NCBI GenBank assembly: GCA_965651265.1
Contig: CBFGRV010000002.1
Location: 62,001-126,000, forward strand
Reading direction: 5' to 3'
DNA length: 64,000 nucleotides
DNA from: CBFGRV01 sp965651265
GTDB taxonomy: Bacteria > Bacteroidota > Rhodothermia > Rhodothermales > VXPQ01
Numbering within the stretch: the first letter of the stretch is position 1; each line of letters begins with the position of its first letter. This document shows, one piece after another, positions 9,840 to 17,954 of the stretch. Below the pieces are notes generated by a model that did not search any database, was not told the origin of the DNA, and saw only the letters and a program-made list of their open reading frames with translations. A program made the translations under genes and the position numbers.

Positions 9840-10025
9840 ATGGGTTCAATGGCGGGGCCGCCACTACCGCGGAATTGGCAGGCATCACAGAGCATCCTCC
9901 TATCTGATATCGACGTTCTCAAAGCCTAGACGCGAGCCCATCCTGCTCTGAGCCGTCGCAGCGTCCGCCACTCAGCATCCCTCAAGGGCGTCACCGTGCG
10001 AACCATCAACTAACCCATTCCTAGT

Positions 10026-10796
10026 ATGGCGAACTCAACGAGGATCCTGTTTGTCTCCGACGAAGTCGAGCCGTTCTCTCAGTCTTCCGTCACGTCGACG
10101 CTCGTGCGGACGCTCCCGGAAGCCCTTCAGCAGGTTGGGGATTTCGAGATGCGAATCATGATGCCTCGCTATGGCACGATCAGCGAACGGAAGAACCGTC
10201 TGCACGAAGTGATCCGCCTCTCGGGAACGGAGATCGAAATGGCCGATCGCACGGAAACGCTAAAAGTCAAAGTAGCCTCCATCCCGGGGATACGGCTGCA
10301 GGTCTACTTCATGGACAACAATCACTTCTTCAAGCGGAAAGGCGTGTATCGAGGAAAGCAGGGAGAGGTCTTCGAAGACAACATCGAGCGAGCTCTCTTC
10401 TTCGGACGTGCCGTGCTCGACACAATCCAGTGCCTCGGCTGGCGACCGGATGTCGTGCACGCGTTCGGGTGGATGAGCGGATTCGTGCCCATGCTCCTGC
10501 GCAGCGAATACGCGACAGAGCCCCTCTACGAAACCGCAAAGTCGATTTTTACGCCGAATAGGGTGGATTTCGATACCCGGATAGATGATGCGTTTGCGGC
10601 AGCCTACGGACTGAACCAGGGACTAGTCGGACTGTCGCCCAGCGAGGTAGGCGTTCACTTTGCCGACATGTCGATCTACCCTCAGACGATCGAACCGGTG
10701 GGCCCGAATGCACTTCAATTCAACGAAGACGGGGAGAGCAACGTCGAGACCGCACGGACGGTCTACGAGCAATTGATGAGCGAGGTAGCCGCCTAG
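10026..10796 (+). CDS. Starch/glycogen synthase catalytic-domain protein, N-terminal domain only
   Basis: A 256-residue protein matching only the N-terminal Rossmann domain of GT5 glycogen synthases: RILFVSDEVEPF, MMPRYGTISERKNRLHEVIRL, VYFMDNNHFFKRKGVY, and the block DVVHAFGWMSGFVPM. Full enzymes are about 480 residues and carry a second domain with the ADP-glucose site; that half is absent. The N-terminal K-x-G-G substrate loop is also replaced (EPFSQSSVTSTLV). Such short proteins are a known Bacteroidota family often found beside a DUF4270 gene, as here. It is unlikely to synthesise glycogen alone; a regulatory or binding role is possible but unproven. Confidence 0.85.
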   Translation: MANSTRILFVSDEVEPFSQSSVTSTLVRTLPEALQQVGDFEMRIMMPRYGTISERKNRLHEVIRLSGTEIEMADRTETLKVKVASIPGIRLQVYFMDNNHFFKRKGVYRGKQGEVFEDNIERALFFGRAVLDTIQCLGWRPDVVHAFGWMSGFVPMLLRSEYATEPLYETAKSIFTPNRVDFDTRIDDAFAAAYGLNQGLVGLSPSEVGVHFADMSIYPQTIEPVGPNALQFNEDGESNVETARTVYEQLMSEVAA

Positions 10797-10883
10797 CACC
10801 CCACGTCGCCCCCTGATACCGAACGGGATCCCCGTAGGAACCGGCGCTTTTATCGTGCATACGTTAGCACGCGCTGCATAAAG

Positions 10884-10914
10884 CCCCATCGACCCTTCGT
10901 CGATCGGGGTTTTT
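10884..10914 (+). terminator. Rho-independent terminator after the starch-synthase domain gene
   Basis: CCCCATCGAC and GTCGATCGGGG pair with one bulged C around the loop CCTTC, followed directly by TTTTT. It sits 88 bp downstream of the stop at 10796 and just before the DUF4270 gene, so it probably separates the two transcripts. Confidence 0.7.
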
Positions 10915-10968
10915 GCTGTGAGCATCTCCAGATCGCGCACCTCGATTCTACGTGCAGACCCTCGTATC

Positions 10969-12150
10969 GTGAAGAGATCCCTTTCTCCGGTCGTACTCGG
11001 AACCGTCGTAATCGCCCTCCTGATTGGTCTAACGGCGTGCGATGATCCGTCCAACGTCGGGCTGGGACTCGTCGGCGACCAGGGAGGCCGTCCACAGCTC
11101 GCTACGGCGTCGGTAACCGCCTTTGAGCGCGACGAATACCGGCGTCCCGAGAACATCCCCGAGCGCGTGCTGGCCGGTCGAGTGGTAGATCCCGTCATCG
11201 GCACGGTCACCGCGCAGGGATACTTCGACGTGACGCCCGTCTCGTCCTCGGGATTTCGGCAGGGTACCGTGCAGTCGGCGGAACTGCGCCTCCTTCCGAC
11301 CTACATCTACGGTGACACGACGGCCGAGCTCACCCTCTCGGTTCGACCCGTCCTCGAGGAGTGGTCGGATAGTGGGCTCCCGATCGATACCTCATTCTCC
11401 GTTGACGAGGTGATTCGTGAGTTCACCTTCCATCCGTCGGATTCTCTCGTGGTGGTGCCTCTGCCGTCCGAATGGGTGGCCGCTTACGACGAGGTCCTGC
11501 GTAGCTCGCAGTTCAGCGAGCAATTCCACGGCTTTAGGCTCGATTACGTCAGCGGGAACGCCGTGGTAGGCATCGGTCCCACGTCGACTAGTCTTTTCGC
11601 GCGCACGGCGAGTGACTCTGTGGCGCTCCCGCTCGGTAAAGCGTATTCGGCGTTACAAAAGGAAGAGCCGCCGAATTTTCCCGCCGGCCGATTGCCGGTG
11701 CAGGTGGGCGTCGGGCCGGAGGCCCGGTTCATCATTGAGTTTGATGACGAGATCGCATCGAGCGCCATAAATAGCATTTCGCTGACCTTCCACGCCGATA
11801 CGTCGGTTCCAGCGGACCCAGGCTTCCATCGCCCGCCCCTCCGCGTGCTGGATCTGTACGGCATCGTGGAAGGGGGCGGCGGCGTGCTCCTCAGCAGGGG
11901 CAATCTCGACGACGATGGCCGCTTTGTCTTTCGCTCGAGTGTGCTCGCTCGCGAGATTCAAGGCTTTCTTCTCGGACGGCGCACCTTCCAGCATTTCGAG
12001 TTGCGCGCACCATCGCCTGCCACAACGCCGAATGATCTGTCCGAGCTCGGCCTGCTCCCGGCCACTATCAATACGATTCTCCTTTTCGACACATCAGCGG
12101 CCGAAAGGGCGCCGTCCGCAAGCCTGACCATAACGCCCATCAACGAATAG
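10969..12150 (+). CDS. DUF4270 family lipoprotein
   Basis: About 393 residues from the GTG at 10969. The signal peptide ends in a lipobox (VIALLIGLTAC), so the mature protein should be an envelope lipoprotein. The body is beta-rich with family-like blocks (CDDPSNVGLGLVGD near the cysteine, then GRVVDPVIGTVTAQGYFDV). DUF4270 is a Bacteroidota family of unknown function, commonly next to the short starch-synthase domain gene. A GTG at 10918 is also in frame but lies only 4 nt past the terminator T-run and gives a 17-residue charged extension before the signal, so I prefer 10969. The next gene starts 5 bp after the stop, indicating an operon with the outer-membrane protein. Confidence 0.8.
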   Translation: MKRSLSPVVLGTVVIALLIGLTACDDPSNVGLGLVGDQGGRPQLATASVTAFERDEYRRPENIPERVLAGRVVDPVIGTVTAQGYFDVTPVSSSGFRQGTVQSAELRLLPTYIYGDTTAELTLSVRPVLEEWSDSGLPIDTSFSVDEVIREFTFHPSDSLVVVPLPSEWVAAYDEVLRSSQFSEQFHGFRLDYVSGNAVVGIGPTSTSLFARTASDSVALPLGKAYSALQKEEPPNFPAGRLPVQVGVGPEARFIIEFDDEIASSAINSISLTFHADTSVPADPGFHRPPLRVLDLYGIVEGGGGVLLSRGNLDDDGRFVFRSSVLAREIQGFLLGRRTFQHFELRAPSPATTPNDLSELGLLPATINTILLFDTSAAERAPSASLTITPINE

Positions 12151-12155
12151 TTTCT

Positions 12156-13526
12156 ATGAGCGCCCACTCGACGCCATGTCGGCAGCATTCGATCTCAGCG
12201 GCTAACCTCCTCCGGTTCGTCGTGTTTGGAGTGGCGTGGGTGATTGTTGGCGTCCTTCCTGCCACTGCCCAACAGAGCAGTGACGGCTCCCTGTACTCTC
12301 GCTTCGGGATCGGCGAGCTTCGATCGTTCGGCTCCTCGCAGATGCAGGCGATGGGGGACGTAGGCTTTGCCCTGCACTCCCTCAATTATGCGAACCTCAC
12401 GAACCCCGGCACCTGGTCCGATCAGATTCTTACGCGAGCCTCCGCCGGGTTCACCTATCAAAACGTGAGCATCCGAAACGCCGCAGGCGACGAGAGCCGC
12501 CTGGGATCCGGCTATCTCAACGGAGTCCAGTTCAGCTTCCCGATCTCGGAACGGCGAGTCGGCGCCGCACTCGCCTTTGTGCCCTACTCAAAAGTGAGCT
12601 ACCGAGTACAGATCGAAGAAGAACTCGATCTCGGGGATCCAGATGCGGCACCCCAGCCCTATACCATCGACTTCGAGGGCAGCGGCGGCCTCCAGTCGAT
12701 CACCGGCGGACTCGGGGTTCGAATCAATAGGCATCTGAGTGTTGGGGCAGCCCTGAATGGCATCTTCGGTATCATTGAAAATGGACGCCGAACGTCCTTT
12801 ATCGGAGGCGGTGCATCCACCGAGTTTGTGAATACGAACGTTAGTTCATCGACGCAGCTTTTCGGACTCACGGGCACCTTCGGCGTGCTTGCCAGCACCG
12901 TTGGGCTCTTTAGGAACAACGACTTTTTCTCCGTTGGAGCGGCCTTCACGACGCCCGCCACTCTCTCCGGAGAACGTGTCCGGACTCTCGGGCAGGATCT
13001 GGACCGCGATACCCTGGATGCCACCCTCCGTGGAGATGTGCATCTTCCCTGGCGCGTAGGGGCCGGTGTGGCGTACCAACCCGGACCCAGTTGGGCTTTC
13101 ATTCTCGGCGGGCGGTATGAGCCATGGACCAACTTTGAGAGCGATTTGCCTTTTCCCGGGTACGACCCGGCTGATCCCGGTTCGGCCGAACGTCTGGCAG
13201 ATCGCATTCAATTGGGCGCGGGCGTCGAGTTCATGCCGGCCGGGGCCGACCAGCTCGCGCCGTTTCTCTCGAGAGTGGCTTATCGATTGGGTATCAACTA
13301 CGACCGCTCATACATCTCACCTGTCGCCGGGCGGAACATTCAGACGCTGGCCGCAACGGCGGGATTGAGCCTGCCTACCCGATCGTCTGGCACACGACTT
13401 GATATTAATCTCCAGGTAGGGACCAGAGGTACAGCCGATGGCGTGCTCGTTCGTGATGTGTTCTATCGCGTATCCGCGAATGTGAATATCGGTGAACGCT
13501 GGTTCCAGACACCGAAACTACGATAG
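12156..13526 (+). CDS. Outer-membrane beta-barrel protein (YSRFGIG type)
   Basis: A 456-residue protein with an N-terminal hydrophobic export signal ending in PATAQQ. The mature start (SLYSRFGIGEL...MQAMGDVGFAL...NLTNPGTWSD) resembles a common Bacteroidota outer-membrane family with the pattern YSR(F/Y)G(I/L)G, distantly FadL/PorV-like. The rest alternates hydrophobic and polar residues with many Gly and aromatic residues, as in transmembrane beta-strands. Substrate is unknown. It begins 5 bp after the DUF4270 stop, so the two are almost certainly co-transcribed, suggesting a joint envelope role. Confidence 0.7.
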   Translation: MSAHSTPCRQHSISAANLLRFVVFGVAWVIVGVLPATAQQSSDGSLYSRFGIGELRSFGSSQMQAMGDVGFALHSLNYANLTNPGTWSDQILTRASAGFTYQNVSIRNAAGDESRLGSGYLNGVQFSFPISERRVGAALAFVPYSKVSYRVQIEEELDLGDPDAAPQPYTIDFEGSGGLQSITGGLGVRINRHLSVGAALNGIFGIIENGRRTSFIGGGASTEFVNTNVSSSTQLFGLTGTFGVLASTVGLFRNNDFFSVGAAFTTPATLSGERVRTLGQDLDRDTLDATLRGDVHLPWRVGAGVAYQPGPSWAFILGGRYEPWTNFESDLPFPGYDPADPGSAERLADRIQLGAGVEFMPAGADQLAPFLSRVAYRLGINYDRSYISPVAGRNIQTLAATAGLSLPTRSSGTRLDINLQVGTRGTADGVLVRDVFYRVSANVNIGERWFQTPKLR

Positions 13527-13588
13527 ATCGACTTGGTGTAAATTCAGATGCGCCGCCGCTCAAAAGCTCAAGAAATCAGGACACATTG

Positions 13589-14923
13589 ATGATGAAAGCT
13601 ATATCCACCCATATCTCCGACCTGTTCGGAGCCGCGTTGCTCATCCTGTTCGGGATGACCGGCATGGCGCAAACAGCGTTCGCGCAGGCTGAAGAGGCCA
13701 GCGATCAGGAGAAGGCGGTTCACTATAGCCTCTATTTCGAGGACTTCAAGAACGAGAATTATTCCAGTGCACTGCCGAACCTGAAGTGGATCATCGAGAA
13801 CGCACCCGGTTATCCTCGCAATGACGATCGAAATTTCGAACGTCTCGTCGAGACATATGCCGGATTGGCCGCTCAGGCTGAAGACGACGCGACGAAGCGA
13901 GCCTATTTGGATTCGGCCCTCGTCGTATTCGATGAAGCCGTGCCGACGCTGAAGGAGCATGGCATCGAAGCCAACGAGCTTCAATGGAAAATCCGCAAGG
14001 GTCGATTCCTTCAGGAGCACAGCCCCGTCCTGAGCGACCGGATTGGGGAAGTTTCCGAGACCTATCTCGAGGCGTACGAGTTGGGAGGATGCGAGCTTGA
14101 TCCCTACTACGTGCGCGTTATCATCGATGGGTACGTTCGATCCGGCGCAAAGCAGGATGCGGTAGAGTTGATGGATGAGGCCGAATCCTGCTACAGCGAG
14201 AACGCCGAGATGATGCAGTACATCACGGAGGTGCGTAATACGCTCTTCCGTTCGCCTGAGGAGCGAATGGCCTTCCTCGAGGATCGCCTCGCGAAGACTC
14301 CGGACGACGTAGGAATCGCCTCGGAACTGTTCGATATCTATCTCCGAGCCGGAGAGCGAGCCAAGGCCGCCGAGTTGGGTGAGCGCCTGGCCACGATGGA
14401 GAAATCGGCCAAGACGTATCGCATGCTCGGCCAGCTTCACTTGCAGGATGGAGAGGCCGAACGAGCGCTCGAGTACTACGAGCAGGCGCTCGCGATGCCC
14501 GACGCGGACAACACCGTCGCCAGAGACATCCACTTCAATATGGGGATCGCACTACAGCAGATGGGAAGGCTGTCCAATGCGCGTGCGAGTTTCCGAAAAG
14601 CACTTGAGGTCGATCCGAACTTCGGGAATGCGTACATCGCAATTGGCGACCTCTACGTGACGGCTGTATCGCAGTGCGGCTCCTTCGAGCCTGAAGATCG
14701 AGCCGTTTACTGGCTGGCCGTCGATATGTACGAGAGGGCTAAGGCTGTAGACCCATCCGTTGCGTCGCAGGCCAATCAGAAAATCGCAACCTACCGGGGA
14801 AGCTTCCCGACCAACGAGAATCTGTTCTTCAAGAACTGGAAGGTTGGAGATTCCTACCGGATCGACTACGGCTGCTACTCGTGGATCGCCCAATCCACCA
14901 CAGTTCGTCAGCCCACGTCTTAG
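13589..14923 (+). CDS. Exported TPR-repeat protein
   Basis: About 444 residues with a signal peptide (LLILFGMTGMAQTAFAQAEE), so probably periplasmic. The mature part is helical with TPR-like units: a degenerate set at about 30-250 (VHYSLYFEDFKNENYSSALPNL) and clear repeats near 270-350 (AKTYRMLGQLHLQDGEAERA, then NMGIALQQMGRLSNARASF). TPRs mediate protein-protein contacts; the partner is unknown. Four cysteines occur around the middle and end. In-frame TTG (13586), ATG (13589) and ATG (13592) are consecutive; I took the first ATG. It follows the outer-membrane protein by 62 bp and is closed by a strong terminator. Confidence 0.8.
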   Translation: MMKAISTHISDLFGAALLILFGMTGMAQTAFAQAEEASDQEKAVHYSLYFEDFKNENYSSALPNLKWIIENAPGYPRNDDRNFERLVETYAGLAAQAEDDATKRAYLDSALVVFDEAVPTLKEHGIEANELQWKIRKGRFLQEHSPVLSDRIGEVSETYLEAYELGGCELDPYYVRVIIDGYVRSGAKQDAVELMDEAESCYSENAEMMQYITEVRNTLFRSPEERMAFLEDRLAKTPDDVGIASELFDIYLRAGERAKAAELGERLATMEKSAKTYRMLGQLHLQDGEAERALEYYEQALAMPDADNTVARDIHFNMGIALQQMGRLSNARASFRKALEVDPNFGNAYIAIGDLYVTAVSQCGSFEPEDRAVYWLAVDMYERAKAVDPSVASQANQKIATYRGSFPTNENLFFKNWKVGDSYRIDYGCYSWIAQSTTVRQPTS

Positions 14924-14981
14924 CGCAACGCCGCTCGTCGCACCACCTGCGACAACGACCTGGCGTCGAATGAATCGGAAG

Positions 14982-15016
14982 AGCGCCGGTGAGCACATAC
15001 TCTCCGGCGCTTTTTT
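14982..15016 (+). terminator. Strong rho-independent terminator after the TPR gene
   Basis: AGCGCCGG (14982-14989) pairs perfectly with CCGGCGCT (15004-15011) and is followed by an uninterrupted T-run (15011-15016). It ends the DUF4270/outer-membrane/TPR block and insulates eno. Confidence 0.85.
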
Positions 15017-15079
15017 CATCGCGACCCGCCTACCTTGCCATTACCAGCCCGGATGGCGAATTTGTCGCGTTCTGACGTG

Positions 15080-15095
15080 CCCTGGTGAACCAGGG
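15080..15095 (+). other. Small perfect hairpin in the eno leader
   Basis: CCCTGG and CCAGGG enclose the tetraloop TGAA, 42 bp before the enolase start. There is no T-run, so it is not a terminator. It might stabilise the eno mRNA 5' end or be chance. Confidence 0.3.
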
Positions 15096-15137
15096 GGTAC
15101 GGCCATACAGGCTTCGAGGAAGAAGAGCAATTAATAC

Positions 15138-16430
15138 ATGCGCATAGAACGAGTAGTAGCCCGGCAGATACTGGATAGCCGGGGCAATCCGACCGTAGAG
15201 GTCGATGTCACGACCGATGATGGCGTGCTGGGACGAGCGGCCGTGCCCAGCGGCGCATCAACGGGCGAGCACGAAGCTGTAGAACTCCGTGACGGCGATA
15301 GCGACGTCTACCTGGGCAGAGGCGTACTGAAGGCCGTTAAGAACGTCAACGAGACGATCGCGCAGGAGGTCGTTGGCTTCGACGTACTCGATCAGGTCGG
15401 AATCGATGACCTCCTCGTCGATCTCGATGGTACCGACAACAAAGGGCGGCTGGGCGCCAATGCCATTCTGGGCGTATCTCTCGCTGTGGCCAAGGCGGGT
15501 GCCGCTACTGTGGGGCTCCCTCTATATCGCTACATCGGTGGAACGGCTGCCAGTACGCTCCCCGTGCCCATGATGAACATCATCAATGGCGGGCATCATG
15601 CGGACAACAGCGTCGACATGCAGGAGTTCATGGTGATGCCGGTCGGCGCAAGCTCTTTTGCGGAGGCGCTTCGCATCGGTACCGAGATCTTTCATACGCT
15701 GAAGCGCGTCCTGAAAGGAAAGGGGTACAACACGGCCGTCGGCGATGAGGGCGGCTTCGCACCGAATCTTCGCTCGAATGACGAGGCCGTCGAGGTCATC
15801 CTCGAGGCCATCGAGCAGGCCGGGTATGAGCCTGGACGCGATGTCTACCTCGCTCTTGATCCGGCAACGAGTGAAATGTATCGCGACGGGCACTACGTCT
15901 TTTGGAAAAGCGACCCCGGCCGCAAGCGAACACCCGACGAGATGATCGCCTTCTGGGAAAGCTGGGTCGATCAGTACCCCATCATCTCGATCGAGGATCT
16001 CATGGCCGAAGACGACTGGGATGGTTGGGCCGCCGTTACGGAAGCGCTGGGAGATCGTGTCCAACTTGTGGGCGACGACCTGTTCGTGACCAACACCGAT
16101 CGCCTGCAGCGTGGCATTTCGGAAGGGACGGCCAATTCAATACTCATCAAACTCAACCAGATAGGGACGCTCACTGAGACGCTGCAGGCCATAGAGCTGG
16201 CGCATACGCACGGCTACACGAGCGTCATCAGCCATCGGTCCGGCGAAACCGAGGACACGACCATCGCAGATCTGGCAGTCGCCACGAACGCAGGCCAGAT
16301 AAAGACGGGATCCGCCAGCCGCAGCGACCGTGTCGCCAAATACAATCAGCTTCTTCGGATCGAGGAATTTCTCGGCCGCACCGCATCATTTCCGGGCGTT
16401 GATGCCTTCCATCTCGCCTCGAAAGAGTAG
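15138..16430 (+). CDS. eno: Enolase
   Basis: Interconverts 2-phosphoglycerate and phosphoenolpyruvate in glycolysis and gluconeogenesis. At 430 residues it has the full family length. Signatures present are LDSRGNPTVEVDV, the mobile loop SGASTGEHEAVELRDGD, the Mg ligands in the ISIEDLMAEDDWDGW and LVGDDLFVTN segments, and the catalytic stretch LIKLNQIGTLTET followed by SHRSGETEDTTIADL. The DivIC-like gene starts 3 bp after the stop, so the two share a transcript; the upstream terminator gives eno its own promoter. Enolase, pyruvate phosphate dikinase (36.5 kb) and PEP carboxylase (63 kb) all meet at PEP. Confidence 0.98.
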   Translation: MRIERVVARQILDSRGNPTVEVDVTTDDGVLGRAAVPSGASTGEHEAVELRDGDSDVYLGRGVLKAVKNVNETIAQEVVGFDVLDQVGIDDLLVDLDGTDNKGRLGANAILGVSLAVAKAGAATVGLPLYRYIGGTAASTLPVPMMNIINGGHHADNSVDMQEFMVMPVGASSFAEALRIGTEIFHTLKRVLKGKGYNTAVGDEGGFAPNLRSNDEAVEVILEAIEQAGYEPGRDVYLALDPATSEMYRDGHYVFWKSDPGRKRTPDEMIAFWESWVDQYPIISIEDLMAEDDWDGWAAVTEALGDRVQLVGDDLFVTNTDRLQRGISEGTANSILIKLNQIGTLTETLQAIELAHTHGYTSVISHRSGETEDTTIADLAVATNAGQIKTGSASRSDRVAKYNQLLRIEEFLGRTASFPGVDAFHLASKE

Positions 16431-16433
16431 CCT

Positions 16434-16796
16434 ATGAGACAGCATCGAACGAAGAAGAGCTCGCACTGGACGAGGCTCGGCCGATCCATGCTGCCGATCC
16501 CGCTCACCACCGAGGAGAAGCGTCGCCTCCGGAATCGTATCATTGCGTCTGCCTTACTCCTGCTCGGTGTCTGGATCACTTTCTTCGACAGCCACAGCCT
16601 CATCAAACGAATCTCATGGCATCGGGAACATGCCGATCTCGTGGAAGCCAATGCGAAGCTTCGGGCCGAGATCGAGCGCCTCGAGGGAGAAGTGGCCAAG
16701 GGGCTGTCGGATGAGGTCGTGGAGCGTATCGCGCGGGAGGAATACGGAATGCGACGACCCGGCGAGACGGTGTACCGGATCGCCGAAGCGGATTGA
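16434..16796 (+). CDS. Septum formation initiator protein, DivIC/FtsB-like
   Basis: A 120-residue bitopic membrane protein: a basic cytoplasmic start, one transmembrane helix (about 37-58, IIASALLLLGVWITFFD), then a coiled coil (about 63-90, HADLVEANAKLRAEIERLEGE). A short C-terminal domain ends with the family-typical EEYGMRRPGETVYRI. FtsB/DivIC proteins join the FtsL-FtsQ division complex at the septum. The position directly after eno is a recurrent arrangement for this family. The ATG at 16434 is 3 bp after the eno stop. Confidence 0.85.
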   Translation: MRQHRTKKSSHWTRLGRSMLPIPLTTEEKRRLRNRIIASALLLLGVWITFFDSHSLIKRISWHREHADLVEANAKLRAEIERLEGEVAKGLSDEVVERIAREEYGMRRPGETVYRIAEAD

Positions 16797-16836
16797 TCCA
16801 GGCATGCCGAGCATCTGCAGTTAGTCGATTCGATCA

Positions 16837-17865
16837 ATGCCGGGCGATTTCGCAACGTCATCTCCGCAGAAGCGCATCGAGCCACGATTCGCCATTGGGG
16901 TGGATCTGGGCGGCACGATGATAAAGGCGGCCATCGTTGAACGCGATCGGGGGCTCGTCACTGAGATGTCTGTTGAGACGGAGGCAGAACACGGCCCTGA
17001 GCATGTGCTGGATCGCGTTGCGGACGTGATCCGCCAGATTCAGGATCAGTCGCCGGAGTATCCCATCGACGGCGTTGGGATCGGCGCCCCCGGCGTAATC
17101 AATTGGGAGCGTACGACCGTCATCTATCCTCCCAACCTGCCGGGCTGGGAGATCATCAACTTGCGCGAGGCCCTCGGAAGGCGCCTGGGCGATGGACTGA
17201 CCGTCTTCGTGGAGAACGACGCGAACCTTGCCGCCCTCGGTTCGGCATATCACGGCGCAGGACGCCCGTTTTCATCCTTTATCATGATCACGCTGGGGAC
17301 GGGTGTGGGGGGCGCAATCATATACAACAATCAGATCTTCCGAGGGACTACTGGAGGCGCGGGTGAGATCGGTCATACCACCATCGATTTCGACGGACCC
17401 GTCGACCGTTACGGCATCGGTGGAGCCGTGGAAGCCTACCTGGGACAGCGATTCCTCTCGCGCTACGCTCGTTACCGGCTCCTCAGCCGTCCCGAAAGTA
17501 GCATCCACAAGGTAGCCGGCGAAGACCTCGTGGACCTCACTCCCCTCATGCTGTATGAGGCAGCGCGCGACGGCGACGAGATGTCGCGCAGAATCCTGGC
17601 CTGGGCAGGACATAAGCTGGGGGTGGCACTGGGCTCCGCCGTTAATCTGCTGGATATCCGAAAGATCGTCGTTGGAGGAGGGCTCTCCGCGGCCGGAGAG
17701 TTCATTCTGGAGCCGGCTCGACAATCGATTCAGGATTATGTCATGCCGGACCACCGCGATGACGTCGAGATCATTCGCGAAACCCTCGGTAACGAGGCCG
17801 GTATGCTCGGGGCGGCTCATCTCGTCTTCCAGTTCATGGATTCGCAGGCCGTGGCAGCCGACTAG
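16837..17865 (+). CDS. ROK-family sugar kinase (glucokinase-like) lacking the zinc-motif cysteines
   Basis: A 342-residue ROK protein. The ATP phosphate-1 motif GVDLGGTMIKAAIVE is near residues 25-40, the sugar-site and catalytic segment ENDANLAALG near 127-136, and GTGVGGAIIYN follows. The family zinc site normally reads GH...C-x-C-G-x2-G-C-x-E. Here the His of EIGH is kept, but the loop reads DRYGIGGAVEAYL, so all three cysteines are replaced. The C-terminal VVGGGLSAAGEF phosphate-2 block is present. Glucose phosphorylation is the default expectation; N-acyl sugars are possible. It starts 40 bp after the DivIC-like gene and may be in the same operon. Confidence 0.85.
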   Translation: MPGDFATSSPQKRIEPRFAIGVDLGGTMIKAAIVERDRGLVTEMSVETEAEHGPEHVLDRVADVIRQIQDQSPEYPIDGVGIGAPGVINWERTTVIYPPNLPGWEIINLREALGRRLGDGLTVFVENDANLAALGSAYHGAGRPFSSFIMITLGTGVGGAIIYNNQIFRGTTGGAGEIGHTTIDFDGPVDRYGIGGAVEAYLGQRFLSRYARYRLLSRPESSIHKVAGEDLVDLTPLMLYEAARDGDEMSRRILAWAGHKLGVALGSAVNLLDIRKIVVGGGLSAAGEFILEPARQSIQDYVMPDHRDDVEIIRETLGNEAGMLGAAHLVFQFMDSQAVAAD

Positions 17866-17954
17866 TGCACCGGCATGCCCTTTGTGCCGGTTCGCGAAGT
17901 GCTTACGCCATCTTACCAACCCTCTCCTTGTTCCTCTTGTCTTCTTGCTGAGGA

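Noticed and set aside
13568..14533. A 321-codon minus-strand frame opposite the TPR gene
   Set aside because: Antisense shadow; the plus-strand gene has a signal peptide and TPR repeats, and the reverse frame has no recognisable family.
17869..17891. Hairpin ACCGGCA/TGCCGGT after the ROK gene, considered as a terminator
   Set aside because: There is no T-run after the stem, so I do not call it a rho-independent terminator.
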